Origin: Gammaproteobacteria bacterium
Lineage (GTDB): Bacteria > Pseudomonadota > Gammaproteobacteria > Ga0077536
DNA: 64,000 nucleotides
Direction: 5' to 3'
NCBI GenBank assembly: GCA_021773835.1
Contig: JAJFJQ010000051.1
Span: 372,001-436,000, forward strand
The stretch's first letter is position 1. Each line of letters begins with the position of its first letter. This document shows positions 36,763-45,278 of the stretch, piece by piece. The position numbers and the translations under genes are program-made. Under the pieces are notes generated by a model. The model was not told where the DNA came from. It saw nothing but the letters and a program-made list of their open reading frames with translations, and ran no database searches.

Positions 36763-37146
36763 ATGCCATTTGTCGTGAATATTGATCGCAAATCGAGGCT
36801 AATCGAAAGTCGGTGGGATGGCCCCGTTACGTTGGAGCTGTTAACCGCATACATCGATAAGGTGTGGGCTGACCCGACGGTACTCAGCTTTAGCGAATTC
36901 GCTGATATGCGTGGGATCGACGAGGTTGAAATCTCATCGGAAGATGTACGCAAATTCGCGGCCTATTCCCGACAGTTTGACAACCCTCCCACGCCGACGC
37001 GTAGCGCCGTCATAACGTCGCCGGGCTTGGTTTATGGCCTTGCGCGGATGTTTTCTATTATTCGATCGTTAGATCCGGCGGATCGCCGCGTATTTAAGGT
37101 GTTCAAAGATGTCGACGCCGGTCGACGTTGGCTCGGTAGTCCGTGA
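36763..37146 (+). CDS. SpoIIAA/STAS-like small protein
   Basis: A 127-residue protein. The pattern of a beta-strand start (FVVNIDRKSRLIESRWDGPV), a long helix with VTLELLTAYIDKVW, then FADMRGIDEVEI and an end VFKDVDAGRRWLGS matches the SpoIIAA-like (STAS/SEC14-type) family, in which the ending aligns with the AxxWL motif. Members are small soluble proteins, some involved in lipid or regulator binding; no specific role is known here. No clear ribosome site precedes the ATG. It is convergent with the monooxygenase gene, 23 bases apart. Confidence 0.6.
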   Translation: MPFVVNIDRKSRLIESRWDGPVTLELLTAYIDKVWADPTVLSFSEFADMRGIDEVEISSEDVRKFAAYSRQFDNPPTPTRSAVITSPGLVYGLARMFSIIRSLDPADRRVFKVFKDVDAGRRWLGSP

Positions 37147-37169
37147 GTCGTCGTTGTTGCTCGACACCC

Positions 37170-38801
37170 TCAGCTAAACACAAATCCGCGATAGGCGTTG
37201 TTTACCGCTGCCTCGCAAATGCCAACATAACCCGGCCAATCGACATAAGGCACAAATCCTCGCGGCTTGCCTGGAATGTTCGTGCCCTGATACCAGTTGT
37301 CGCATGCGGTGAACAGTGTGCGATCGGCGGCTTGACGAACTTGTTCCACCCAATCGTCCTCGGCTTCTGTGGCCACTTCGACGCTTTGGTAGCCATGCTC
37401 ACGCATATGCGCGAGGCATTCTCCGATCAAATTGACGTGTTGTTCGATCGCCACGACCATATTGGCCAGCACCGACGGACTGCCGGGACCGGTGACCATG
37501 AACAGATTGGGAAACTCGGCGCTACACAAGCCGAGGTAGGTGCGCGGTCCTGCCGCCCACTTCTGGCTGAGCACCAGGCCGCCTTTACCGCGGATGTCGA
37601 TCTGATTTAGTGACCCGGTAAAGGCATCGAAGCCCGTGGCAAAGACAATGCAATCCAATTCATGTTCTTCGCCATTGGCGATGATCCCTTTTGCACTTAT
37701 CGATTCCACACCGTGCTTGCTAACGTCGACGAGGGTGACATTTGGCCGGTTATAGGTTTCGAAGTAGTTCGTATCTAGGCATGGCCGTTTGCACGCGTAG
37801 ATATGTTTTGGCTGTAGCGCACTGGCGGTAGCGGGGTCGTGCACGATTTCCGCAATCTTCCGGCGGATAAAGTCAGAGATATCCTCATTTGCTGCGCGAT
37901 TTATCGACGAATCACGAAAGGCCGTTGAATAACTCAAGCCGCCGTTCGTCCAGCATTGCTCATAGATCCTTATGCGTTCGGCTTCGGAGACTTCGAAAGT
38001 TTTCGGCGCAGCGCGATCGATAACAATGTCCATCGCAACTGGTTGGCGGTAATTTCGTGCTCGAAATCCTGCGTAGTCGGCCTTGATGTTCGCCTCGTAC
38101 GCTTTATCCATCGGGCCGTTACGCGCCGGTGTGCTGAACTGTGCCGTTCGTTGGAATACCTTTAAGTGCGCGGCGGATTGTGCGATCACCGGGATCGCTT
38201 GGATCCCGGTCGAGCCGGTGCCGATGATGCCAACTCTCTTGCCCTGAAAGTCGACTGGTTCGTGAGGCCAGTTACTGGTGTGGAACCATTCGCCTTCAAA
38301 GTGCTCGAGCCCGGGAAAATCGGGGGTCTTCATTGTCGACAAACATCCCGTTGCAAGAATGCAAAATCGGCTCACGACTTGGTCACCGGAATCAGTATTA
38401 ACGCGCCACAGGGTACTTTGTTCATCAAAAGTCGCGCTGGTGACGGTCGTTTCGAATTGCATCGCGCTACGCAATTCGAAGCGCTCTGCGACGTGATTGA
38501 GGTAGGCTAGGATTTCAGACTGCGATGCATAAGTCTCGGACCATTCCCACTCCTGCTGCAATTCATCAGAGAATTCGTAGGAGTATTGCAGGCTCGGAGC
38601 ATCGCAGCGCGCACCGGGATAGCGGTTCCAATACCATGTACCGCCAATATCGGACCCGCGCTCGAACAGTCGAACGCTGAATCCAAGCTCGCGCAATTTA
38701 TAGACTGCGTAGAGGCCTCCGAATCCGGCGCCAACGACCACAGCGTCGTAATCGACGCGAGCTGTCTCGGCCCCGCCGCGTTTTGGGTTGTGTTCATCCA
38801 T
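37170..38801 (-). CDS. Baeyer-Villiger monooxygenase (flavin-containing)
   Basis: A 543-residue class B flavoprotein monooxygenase. It has the first Rossmann motif VVGAGFGGLYAVYKL (about 21-35), GGTWYWNRYPGARCDAPSL (about 53-71), the Baeyer-Villiger fingerprint FEGEWFHTSNWP and the NADPH motif VGIIGTGSTGIQAIP (about 180-194). A second ATG lies at 38801; the frame extends to a TTG at 38819. Such enzymes use NADPH and O2 to insert oxygen next to ketones, giving esters or lactones. Substrate is unknown. A close paralogue lies at 52654. Confidence 0.88.
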   Translation of the reverse strand: MDEHNPKRGGAETARVDYDAVVVGAGFGGLYAVYKLRELGFSVRLFERGSDIGGTWYWNRYPGARCDAPSLQYSYEFSDELQQEWEWSETYASQSEILAYLNHVAERFELRSAMQFETTVTSATFDEQSTLWRVNTDSGDQVVSRFCILATGCLSTMKTPDFPGLEHFEGEWFHTSNWPHEPVDFQGKRVGIIGTGSTGIQAIPVIAQSAAHLKVFQRTAQFSTPARNGPMDKAYEANIKADYAGFRARNYRQPVAMDIVIDRAAPKTFEVSEAERIRIYEQCWTNGGLSYSTAFRDSSINRAANEDISDFIRRKIAEIVHDPATASALQPKHIYACKRPCLDTNYFETYNRPNVTLVDVSKHGVESISAKGIIANGEEHELDCIVFATGFDAFTGSLNQIDIRGKGGLVLSQKWAAGPRTYLGLCSAEFPNLFMVTGPGSPSVLANMVVAIEQHVNLIGECLAHMREHGYQSVEVATEAEDDWVEQVRQAADRTLFTACDNWYQGTNIPGKPRGFVPYVDWPGYVGICEAAVNNAYRGFVFS

Positions 38802-38938
38802 TAATATAGAAAACGTCAATGCTGCTTAAACGAAGATAGCCGGTATTTTCGCATAACCGGGTGAACTGTCGCGCTCCCAGACACAATTTGTGCATGCACG
38901 GTGCTTCTTTCAAGGCCCACAGGACATATGATGCCGCT

Positions 38939-39316
38939 ATGTATGCCGTTCTAAGAACGATTCATATCACCTCCGTCGTAGTCTCGATCGGCCTTTTTGC
39001 TGTGCGCTTATATTGGGTCTACCGCGCCCCGGCGCAATTGCAACTGCGTTGGGTGCGGATCCTGCCACATGCGGTTGACGTGGTGTTGCTCGCGAGTGCG
39101 GTTAGCTTAACCATGGTGCTGCATCAGTACCCGTTTATTCATGCGTGGCTAACGGCAAAGGTCTTCGCCCTAATCGCCTATATAATTTGCGGTAGTGTGG
39201 CGCTCAAACGTGCGCGGTCGACGTCCCAACGGCACCTCGCAAGCATCGCAGCTTTCGGTTGTCTCTTCTATATTGTCGCTGTCGCAATCAACCACGATCC
39301 GTTCCCGTTCGGATGA
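38939..39316 (+). CDS. SirB family membrane protein
   Basis: A 125-residue membrane protein with four helices. LRTIHITSVVVSIGLFAVRLYW (about 5-26), ILPHAVDVVLLASAVSL and WLTAKVFALIAYIICGSVAL match the SirB family, including HITSVVVSIGLF and LPHxVDxxLL. SirB-type proteins are annotated as regulators of invasion genes in enterics, but their biochemical role is unclear. ATG at 38939 was chosen because the family starts there. It ends 10 bases before the uracil-DNA-glycosylase-like gene, in a two-gene operon. Confidence 0.8.
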   Translation: MYAVLRTIHITSVVVSIGLFAVRLYWVYRAPAQLQLRWVRILPHAVDVVLLASAVSLTMVLHQYPFIHAWLTAKVFALIAYIICGSVALKRARSTSQRHLASIAAFGCLFYIVAVAINHDPFPFG

Positions 39317-39326
39317 GGTGGCGCGC

Positions 39327-39926
39327 ATGAAATGTGAAAAGACGCTCGCATTGCTTGCCCGTGAAGCGGCTGCCTGCACACTGTGCGCGGATACGCTGCC
39401 GCTCGGTCCAAGGCCTGTCTTTCAGGTCCACGACCGTGCAAAAATCTTGATCGCCGCTCAGGCGCCAGGAACTAAGGTGCATGCCTCGGGACGCCCATTT
39501 ACCGATCCTAGTGGTGATCGACTACGACAGTGGATGGGGATCGACAGCGAAACCTTCTACGACCGACAGCGGATTGCCATATTGCCGATGGGTTTTTGTT
39601 ATCCGGGCCGCGGCAAATCCGGAGACCTGCCGCCGCGAGCCGAATGCGCCCCCGCATGGCGCCAGCGATTCTTAGATCTCATGCCGCATTTGGAACTGAC
39701 CTTGGTGATTGGGCAGTATGCCCACGATTGGCATTTTAGGGGTTCCAAGCGAACTACCCTGACCGAGACGGTGCGCAATTGGCGTGCCTATCGCCCGACC
39801 ATTATTCCGTTGCCTCACCCGAGTCCGCGCAATAATTTGTGGCTGAAAAAGAATCCCTGGTTTGCTACCGAACTGCAGCCGATGTTGGCGGAGCGGGTGC
39901 AACGCGTGTTGGCGTTAGCACCCTAG
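39327..39926 (+). CDS. Uracil-DNA glycosylase superfamily protein
   Basis: A 199-residue UDG-superfamily protein. CTLCADTLPLGPRPVFQV (about 17-34) is an incomplete Cys pair at the N-terminus. IAAQAPGTKVHASGRPFTDPSG (about 42-63) is the active-site-1 region. IIPLPHPSPRNNLWLKKNP (about 168-186) carries the HPS motif of active site 2. Only two of the usual four Fe-S Cys are visible near the N-terminus, so a cluster is doubtful. It would excise uracil or a related base, or be an inactive relative. It is coupled to the SirB-like gene. Confidence 0.75.
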   Translation: MKCEKTLALLAREAAACTLCADTLPLGPRPVFQVHDRAKILIAAQAPGTKVHASGRPFTDPSGDRLRQWMGIDSETFYDRQRIAILPMGFCYPGRGKSGDLPPRAECAPAWRQRFLDLMPHLELTLVIGQYAHDWHFRGSKRTTLTETVRNWRAYRPTIIPLPHPSPRNNLWLKKNPWFATELQPMLAERVQRVLALAP

Positions 39927-40065
39927 TTTGACCGTCCAGGCCCCGCTGCGGTGCTTTAAGCAGGCGACTTCATTCCTGTAAATATAAACATATTTAAATT
40001 TGATCGGTTGCTCACTATGATGCTGCTACCATAGACAGAACGGTCGCCGAACCTTCGATACATAC

Positions 40066-41460
40066 ATGAAATTAATTACATATTTAGTTTGCCTCGGGAT
40101 GGCGCTTTTCTATGTACCCCAGGTCGCCGCGACAAATGCAGGGGCGGCAGCGCCCTGGCGCCTGCAAAATGCCTTAAGGCTACCGGCGTGGTTAAGTTTG
40201 AGCGGCAACTTCCGCACTCGCTACGAGACCTTCGACGCTCAATTTCGCGCCGGGCGTAACGGTAGCGATCAGATCCTGATGTTGCGAACGACGATATATG
40301 CGGCACTACAGCACGGGTCGCTCAGCATTGGCGGCGAGATGTTGGATGCACGCGCCGCGCTCGACGACCTTGGCACCCCGATCAGTACCGGCATAGTCAA
40401 TACCGCAGAGTTGCTGCAAGGATTCTTGCGCTGGAAGGCCGGCGACCTGCTGGGTTTAGGCGGCGCGAGCACGGTTACGCTAGGGCGTTTCACAATGGAC
40501 ATCGGTAGCCGGCGCTTTGTTGCGCGTAACCGCTTTCGCAATACCATCAACGCTTTTAGCGGGGTGGACTGGCGCTGGCGCGGCGCGCACGGGCGTCAAT
40601 TCCGAGCATTCTTCACGTTGCCGGTCAATCGTAAACCAAACTTGGCTGTGGCGCTCCGCGATAATGATGTCGAATTCGACGATGAACATTTCGATGTAAA
40701 ATTTTGGGGCCTGTACTACGCCGATACCACAAGCTGGGGTGATCACGGCGAGTTATTTTATTTTGGCCTCGCCGAAGACGACTCCTCTAGTCTGCGCACG
40801 CGCAATCGAAAATTGTCGACGGTCGGGTTGCGCCTCTACCGCGAAGCGCAGCAATCGGCATTTGATTATCAAATTGAGACAGCGCTGCAATTCGGCGAGT
40901 CGCGTTCGTCGACCTCGCCGGTGAACGTGACGGACTTAGATCATTTTGCGCATTTCCAGCATGCTGAGATCGGCTACAGTTTCGCGCATGCGTGGCGGCC
41001 TCGCTTGATCGTGCAATACGATTACGCCAGCGGTAATGACCGGCCTGCCGACGGCGATAACGAGCGCTTCGATACCTTGTTTGGTGCGCGCCGTTTCGAG
41101 TTCGGGCCAACCGGGATCTATGGGGCGTTTGCGCGCACCAATATCAATACACCGGGATTGCGCTTGGTCTTGAAACCCGGCCGGTCCGTCACCAGTTTCA
41201 TCGCCTATCGCGCTTATTGGTTGGCGTCCAAGCGCGACGCGTGGACCACTAGCGGCGTGCGCGATAGTAGCGGCGCGAGCGGTCGTTTCGTCGGACAACA
41301 GATCGAGATGCGCTTACGCTGGGAGGCGCTGCCAAAAAACATTCGACTCGAAGGCGGTATTGCACACTTGTTTGCTGGAGAGTTTATGCATGACGCCCCG
41401 AACAGCAATCGCCAAGGCGATGCGACTTACCTCTATTCGCAGCTTGGATTAACGTTCTAG
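40066..41460 (+). CDS. Alginate-export-type outer-membrane porin
   Basis: A 464-residue outer-membrane beta-barrel. It has a signal peptide (MKLITYLVCLGMALFYVPQ to AAT, about 1-23) and alternating beta-strand sequence to a C-terminal Phe (YLYSQLGLTF), the typical outer-membrane assembly end. The GNFRTRYETFDAQFR start (about 47-61) and QGFLRWKAGDLLG resemble the alginate_exp family (AlgE-like). The family is also used for uptake of other anions and aromatics. It ends 5 bases before the tungstate permease gene, so it is probably co-transcribed and may be the outer-membrane entry for that system. Confidence 0.82.
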   Translation: MKLITYLVCLGMALFYVPQVAATNAGAAAPWRLQNALRLPAWLSLSGNFRTRYETFDAQFRAGRNGSDQILMLRTTIYAALQHGSLSIGGEMLDARAALDDLGTPISTGIVNTAELLQGFLRWKAGDLLGLGGASTVTLGRFTMDIGSRRFVARNRFRNTINAFSGVDWRWRGAHGRQFRAFFTLPVNRKPNLAVALRDNDVEFDDEHFDVKFWGLYYADTTSWGDHGELFYFGLAEDDSSSLRTRNRKLSTVGLRLYREAQQSAFDYQIETALQFGESRSSTSPVNVTDLDHFAHFQHAEIGYSFAHAWRPRLIVQYDYASGNDRPADGDNERFDTLFGARRFEFGPTGIYGAFARTNINTPGLRLVLKPGRSVTSFIAYRAYWLASKRDAWTTSGVRDSSGASGRFVGQQIEMRLRWEALPKNIRLEGGIAHLFAGEFMHDAPNSNRQGDATYLYSQLGLTF

Positions 41461-41465
41461 ATCCA

Positions 41466-42173
41466 ATGAGCGATTTCACTACAGCATTCACTTCCGCCAT
41501 CGGGCTCATCGCCGGATTCGATACCTCGCTGATTGAAATTATTGGACTCTCATTACGCGTTAGCCTGTCAGCCGTCATTATCGGAACGATTATTGGGCTG
41601 CCGCTCGGCGCGGCGATCGCAGTCGGACGTTTTCCCGGACGCGAGCTCCTTATTATCGTCGTCAATGCCTTTATGGGGTTGCCGCCGGTTGTCGTTGGCT
41701 TGATCGTCTACTTACAATTATCAAAGTCAGGACCTTTCGGCTGGTTGCAGATCTTATACACGCCGACGGCGATGATTATTGCGCAAATGATTCTAGTGAC
41801 GCCTATCGTTATCGCGCTGACCCGACAATTCATCGAGGACGCAAATGCGGATTATGACGAAGCATTGCGCTCGCTAGGGGTGCACGGCTGGGCCAAGCTC
41901 GTGACCTTGATCACGGAGGTTCGCTACAGCCTCGTTACGGTGGTCTTGGCAGCCTTTGGGCGAGCGATTGCCGAAGTTGGCGCGGTGATAATCGTTGGCG
42001 GTAATATCAATCATGTGACCCGAGTAATGACAACGTCTATCACGCTCGAGACCTCCAAGGGCAATCTCGGACTAGCACTAGCGCTCGGCGTTGTTTTGAT
42101 GTTGCTTGCGCTAGCGGTGAACGCGGTCGCCGCGACGGTACGCCGCTTCGCGCCAAAGGCTGCCTATGCTTGA
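41466..42173 (+). CDS. tupB: Tungstate ABC transporter permease
   Basis: A 235-residue inner-membrane permease with about five helices. It starts with EIIGLSLRVSLSAVIIGTIIG (about 24-44) and has the EAA-type loop ANADYDEALRSLGVHGWAKL (about 127-146), which contacts the ATPase. Context with a TupA-type binding protein makes it TupB; relatives also include molybdate and sulfate permeases. The stop overlaps the ATPase gene by 8 bases. Start ATG at 41466 has no strong ribosome site, suggesting coupling from the porin gene. Confidence 0.82.
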   Translation: MSDFTTAFTSAIGLIAGFDTSLIEIIGLSLRVSLSAVIIGTIIGLPLGAAIAVGRFPGRELLIIVVNAFMGLPPVVVGLIVYLQLSKSGPFGWLQILYTPTAMIIAQMILVTPIVIALTRQFIEDANADYDEALRSLGVHGWAKLVTLITEVRYSLVTVVLAAFGRAIAEVGAVIIVGGNINHVTRVMTTSITLETSKGNLGLALALGVVLMLLALAVNAVAATVRRFAPKAAYA

Positions 42174-42936
42174 CATAACGGCTGCAGAAATTGACGGAAA
42201 GCTTGCCGATGCCAAGTCGTCGTTATTGCCGCTTCGGGTCGATGACCTGGTGTACGAGCTCAATGGTGTGCGCATAATCGACGGCGTCACGTTACGCGTT
42301 GAACCAACCGGTTGTACCGCAATCATGGGCTACAACGGCGCGGGAAAAAGTGTGCTCGTGCGTCTATTGCATGGATTGTTGACCCCCAGTGCTGGTAGCT
42401 GTCGATGGGCCGGGAATTTATCGGCCAGCGAAATTTCAAGGCGTCAATCCATGGTCTTCCAGGTACCAGTGCTACTACGGCGTTCGGTTGAAGCCAATAT
42501 CGACTACGCGCTCAGCAAGCGTGGTTTCAAGGCCCCGGAACGTGCGCGAAAGCTCGAGGCAATACTGCATGAAACCGATCTACTCAAGCTTCGAAAACGA
42601 CCCGCAAGCGTACTTTCTTCCGGTGAGCGGCAGCGCGTCGCCTTATGCCGCGCGTTAGCGGTCGAGCCTGAGCTGGTGTTTCTCGATGAACCGACGGCAA
42701 GCTTGGATCCAGCCGCTACGGCCGCCATTGAACAGATATTGTTGCGGGCGATCAGTGCCGGGCGGAAACTGATTATGGTTAGCCAGAGCGTTGGCCAGGT
42801 ACAGCGGCTCGCCCGTGATGTGATCTTTGTGCACCGCGGGCGCATCGCAGAACACACGCCAATCGAAGAATTTTTAACAACACCGCGATCGGCCGCCGCG
42901 CGTGCGTTTATCGCCGGTGAATTATTCGAAGAGTAA
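42166..42936 (+). CDS. tupC: Tungstate ABC transporter ATP-binding protein
   Basis: A 256-residue ABC ATPase. Walker A is GYNGAGKSV (about 63-71), the signature is LSSGERQRVALCRAL (about 148-162), and Walker B is LVFLDEPTASLD (about 167-178), followed by the switch region. Energises import of the oxyanion together with the permease. It overlaps the permease gene and is followed by the binding protein after 9 bases. Assignment to tungstate comes from the neighbouring binding protein. Confidence 0.82.
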   Translation: MLDITAAEIDGKLADAKSSLLPLRVDDLVYELNGVRIIDGVTLRVEPTGCTAIMGYNGAGKSVLVRLLHGLLTPSAGSCRWAGNLSASEISRRQSMVFQVPVLLRRSVEANIDYALSKRGFKAPERARKLEAILHETDLLKLRKRPASVLSSGERQRVALCRALAVEPELVFLDEPTASLDPAATAAIEQILLRAISAGRKLIMVSQSVGQVQRLARDVIFVHRGRIAEHTPIEEFLTTPRSAAARAFIAGELFEE

Positions 42937-42945
42937 ATTACGTCA

Positions 42946-43770
42946 ATGTTATCGAAGCTGATAAAGATCATTTTCATCGGGCTATGCGCCTGGACAAATA
43001 CCGCACCCGTGTATGCAGATAACCCGTTTATCTTATTGCAATCAACCACGTCGACCCGCAACTCCGGGCTGTATGACTATCTTTTGCCGATTTATACAAA
43101 CTTAAGTGGTGTAGACATCCGGGTCGTCGCTGTCGGCACGGGTCAGGCGCTAAGAAACGCGCGCAATGGCGATGCGGATGTGCTTCTCGTGCACGCTAAG
43201 AGCGCCGAAGAAAAATTCGTTGCGGATGGTTTCGGGGTTGAACGTTTCGATTTGATGTACAACGATTTTGTTATCATCGGCCCCGGCTCTGATCCAGCCG
43301 GTGTCCGTGGTCTTGAACTCGCAACGGCGGCGCTAGAGACCATCGCACACGCCGGCGCAACATTCGTGTCGCGCGGAGATGATAGTGGAACACACAAGAA
43401 AGAACTCGAACTGTGGGGCGGAACCACCGTCGAAGTCGACTCAGTCAGCGGTACATGGTACCTGGAGACAGGCAGTGGCATGGGGGCGACCCTGAATATC
43501 GCCACCGGAAAGGACGCCTACACATTGACCGATAGAGCGACTTGGATCAGTTTTCAAAACAAGCAAAGTTTTGAGATATTGGTCGAAGGTGACCCACTGC
43601 TATTTAATCAATATGGCGTGATCATGGTGAATCCCGAGCGTCACACGCACGTGAAAGCCGATCTCGGCCAAGCGTTTATCGATTGGTTATTGAGTCCGGC
43701 AGGCCAAAACGCGATTGCGACGTTTCGTGTGGATGGGCAACAATTGTTTTACCCGAATGCAAAGCGCTAG
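42946..43770 (+). CDS. tupA: Tungstate-binding periplasmic protein
   Basis: A 274-residue exported binding protein. It has a signal peptide (hydrophobic about 7-20, processing near VYADN) and the LLQSTTSTRNSGLYDYLLP segment (about 28-46), whose TTST-x-x-SGL is the TupA oxyanion signature. It continues with GTGQALRNARNGDADVLL and FVSRGDDSGTHKKELELW. TupA binds tungstate very tightly. The ligand could also be molybdate, but the motif favours tungstate. Nothing in the window is an obvious tungsten enzyme. Confidence 0.85.
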   Translation: MLSKLIKIIFIGLCAWTNTAPVYADNPFILLQSTTSTRNSGLYDYLLPIYTNLSGVDIRVVAVGTGQALRNARNGDADVLLVHAKSAEEKFVADGFGVERFDLMYNDFVIIGPGSDPAGVRGLELATAALETIAHAGATFVSRGDDSGTHKKELELWGGTTVEVDSVSGTWYLETGSGMGATLNIATGKDAYTLTDRATWISFQNKQSFEILVEGDPLLFNQYGVIMVNPERHTHVKADLGQAFIDWLLSPAGQNAIATFRVDGQQLFYPNAKR

Positions 43771-43779
43771 GAGTACCGT

Positions 43780-44469
43780 ATGAATTTCGAACGTATGGAC
43801 CTTGCGAGCGTCGATTATGTCCTAACCACGACGCGTGCAGTGCGCAAACGCCTCGATCTTACCCGACCGGTAGAGCCGGAGGTGATTGAACAATGCATCG
43901 AGATCGCGGTACAGGCGCCGACCGGTTTATTGGGCCAGACGTGGCATTTCGTGGTGGTGACCGATCCGGGAAAACGCGCAGCGCTCGCGGATATTTACCA
44001 GCGTGCGGTCGAAACCTATAACTTAGGCAAGGAGGTACCCGACGAATATTTGGGCGGTGTATTGCAGCGCCCACGGGACGACGACCGCTCGGCGCAGCTA
44101 GATCGTTTGTTTGAATCGTCAGTGTATTTGTTCGAACACATCGCAGAGGTACCAATGTTCGTCATTCCGTGCATCGAAGGCCGGATGGAGAACTCGGGGC
44201 CGGCACCGCAAGCCTCTCTATATGCCTCTATCTTCCCTGCTACGTGGTCATTTATTTTGGCACTGCGCGCACGTGGTCTCGGCACGGTGCTAACTACAAT
44301 TCATGTACCGTACGAGCAAGAGGTGGCAGCCGTTCTGGGGCTGCCGGAGACTTTGACCCAGGCCGCGTTTCTCCCAGTCGCCTACACCGTCGGTGTAGAG
44401 TTTAAACAAGCGAAACGTGTCCCCGGCCGCGAGTGCACACACTGGGATAGTTGGGGACAGCGGCGTTGA
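43780..44469 (+). CDS. Nitroreductase-family FMN oxidoreductase
   Basis: A 229-residue nitroreductase. The N-terminal TTRAVRKRLDLTRPV (about 14-28, FMN-phosphate Arg) and QAPTGLLGQTWHFVVVTDPG (about 46-65) are family motifs, and VYLFEHIAEVPMFVIPCIEG and RGLGTVLTTIH follow. The family reduces nitroaromatics to hydroxylamines. Here that is attractive because the convergent neighbour is a hydroxylaminobenzene mutase. It starts 9 bases after tupA and so may be transcribed with it, though function suggests a link to the opposite-strand genes. Confidence 0.83.
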   Translation: MNFERMDLASVDYVLTTTRAVRKRLDLTRPVEPEVIEQCIEIAVQAPTGLLGQTWHFVVVTDPGKRAALADIYQRAVETYNLGKEVPDEYLGGVLQRPRDDDRSAQLDRLFESSVYLFEHIAEVPMFVIPCIEGRMENSGPAPQASLYASIFPATWSFILALRARGLGTVLTTIHVPYEQEVAAVLGLPETLTQAAFLPVAYTVGVEFKQAKRVPGRECTHWDSWGQRR

Positions 44470-44500
44470 GGGTGTTGGTCGTGCGAACCGGTGCCGATGT

Positions 44501-44935
44501 TTAAGCTGGTTTTTTTCTGAGTCCGATCAAGAGGATTATACAACTCGCGATCATCGCGGCGGACAAGGAGAATAGTAGGCAATCCACGATTAATTCCTTT
44601 GTTGGACCGCTGGTTTGGCCTTGACCGGCGATCGGCATCGAGCGTCCCGCACCCCAGATGGCAGCCAACAAGGTCGCTAACCAATTGGCGAAGGTGCCAT
44701 AAATAAGCAGACCGAACAGTGTCTTGAGCCAGCCTATCGACAACGCCAGGCGATCCCAGATCGCGCCGAGTGCAATCAGAAAAATACCGTTAATGATCCC
44801 TTCTAAGTGACTGGCCAATCCCATCCGAGGATTTGCTAATGCCGGCACTGCCATGCCAACAAAAAGTCCTAATAAGAACAACAGTACGCCTAGCTGTATG
44901 AGGCGGTGTGCTTGAGTATTTTGAAGATCATTCAT
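44501..44935 (-). CDS. habA: Hydroxylaminobenzene mutase-like membrane protein
   Basis: A 144-residue membrane protein with four helices. LGVLLFLLGLFVGMAVPALA (about 16-35), NPRMGLASHLEGIINGIFLIAL (about 36-57), LFGLLIYGTFANWLATLLAA and a final hydrophobic helix match the hydroxylaminobenzene mutase family, in which SHLEG and NG in helix 2 are conserved. It rearranges hydroxylaminobenzene to 2-aminophenol. ATG at 44935 was chosen because the family starts there (AGGGAG about 13 bases upstream). It is the third gene of a minus-strand set with a Rieske oxygenase, and converges with a nitroreductase that could make its substrate. Confidence 0.72.
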   Translation of the reverse strand: MNDLQNTQAHRLIQLGVLLFLLGLFVGMAVPALANPRMGLASHLEGIINGIFLIALGAIWDRLALSIGWLKTLFGLLIYGTFANWLATLLAAIWGAGRSMPIAGQGQTSGPTKELIVDCLLFSLSAAMIASCIILLIGLRKKPA

Positions 44936-44954
44936 CGGTATTCGAGCGCTCCCT

Positions 44955-45278
44955 TTATTGCAATATAACGAATCGCTCCGCCGGAAACCCGTCTGGGACA
45001 TCGGGATCGCGAAATAGCTCAACCGCAGGGGCCACCTCCATGAAGGCACAGGCGAGCTGATACAGATTGCTATCGGGTGGTGATAGCGCATCGCCGGCCG
45101 GAAGCCCTCGTAGGTACGACATAATGGCATCCATGTGTTTGACCATGCGTTGATAGAAATTGTCGATTTCCGCCATCGTGTGTTGCAAGCGAGCTTGATT
45201 TAGCGCGGCCATCCCATCGAGGGCCCACGCGTCGGTCAGATCGCTGAGATCCGAGAACTCGGGCGGCAGCGGTTTCAT
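44955..45278 (-). CDS. Small helical protein coupled to Rieske oxygenase
   Basis: A 107-residue protein I do not recognise, predicted mostly helical (LTDAWALDGMAALNQARLQHTM..., about 14-50). The ATG overlaps the Rieske stop by 4 bases (ATGA), so it is translated with it. Its length and acidic character do not match a dioxygenase beta subunit (usually about 170 residues) or a Rieske ferredoxin, since no CxH/CxxH pairs are present. It could be a small accessory or stabilising protein. Confidence 0.6.
   Translation of the reverse strand: MKPLPPEFSDLSDLTDAWALDGMAALNQARLQHTMAEIDNFYQRMVKHMDAIMSYLRGLPAGDALSPPDSNLYQLACAFMEVAPAVELFRDPDVPDGFPAERFVILQ

Noticed and set aside
42946-43770. Assignment of the ABC importer to molybdate (ModABC).
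   Set aside because: The binding protein carries the TTST-x-x-SGL signature of TupA, and the gene order is permease-ATPase-binding protein; molybdate remains only a weak alternative.
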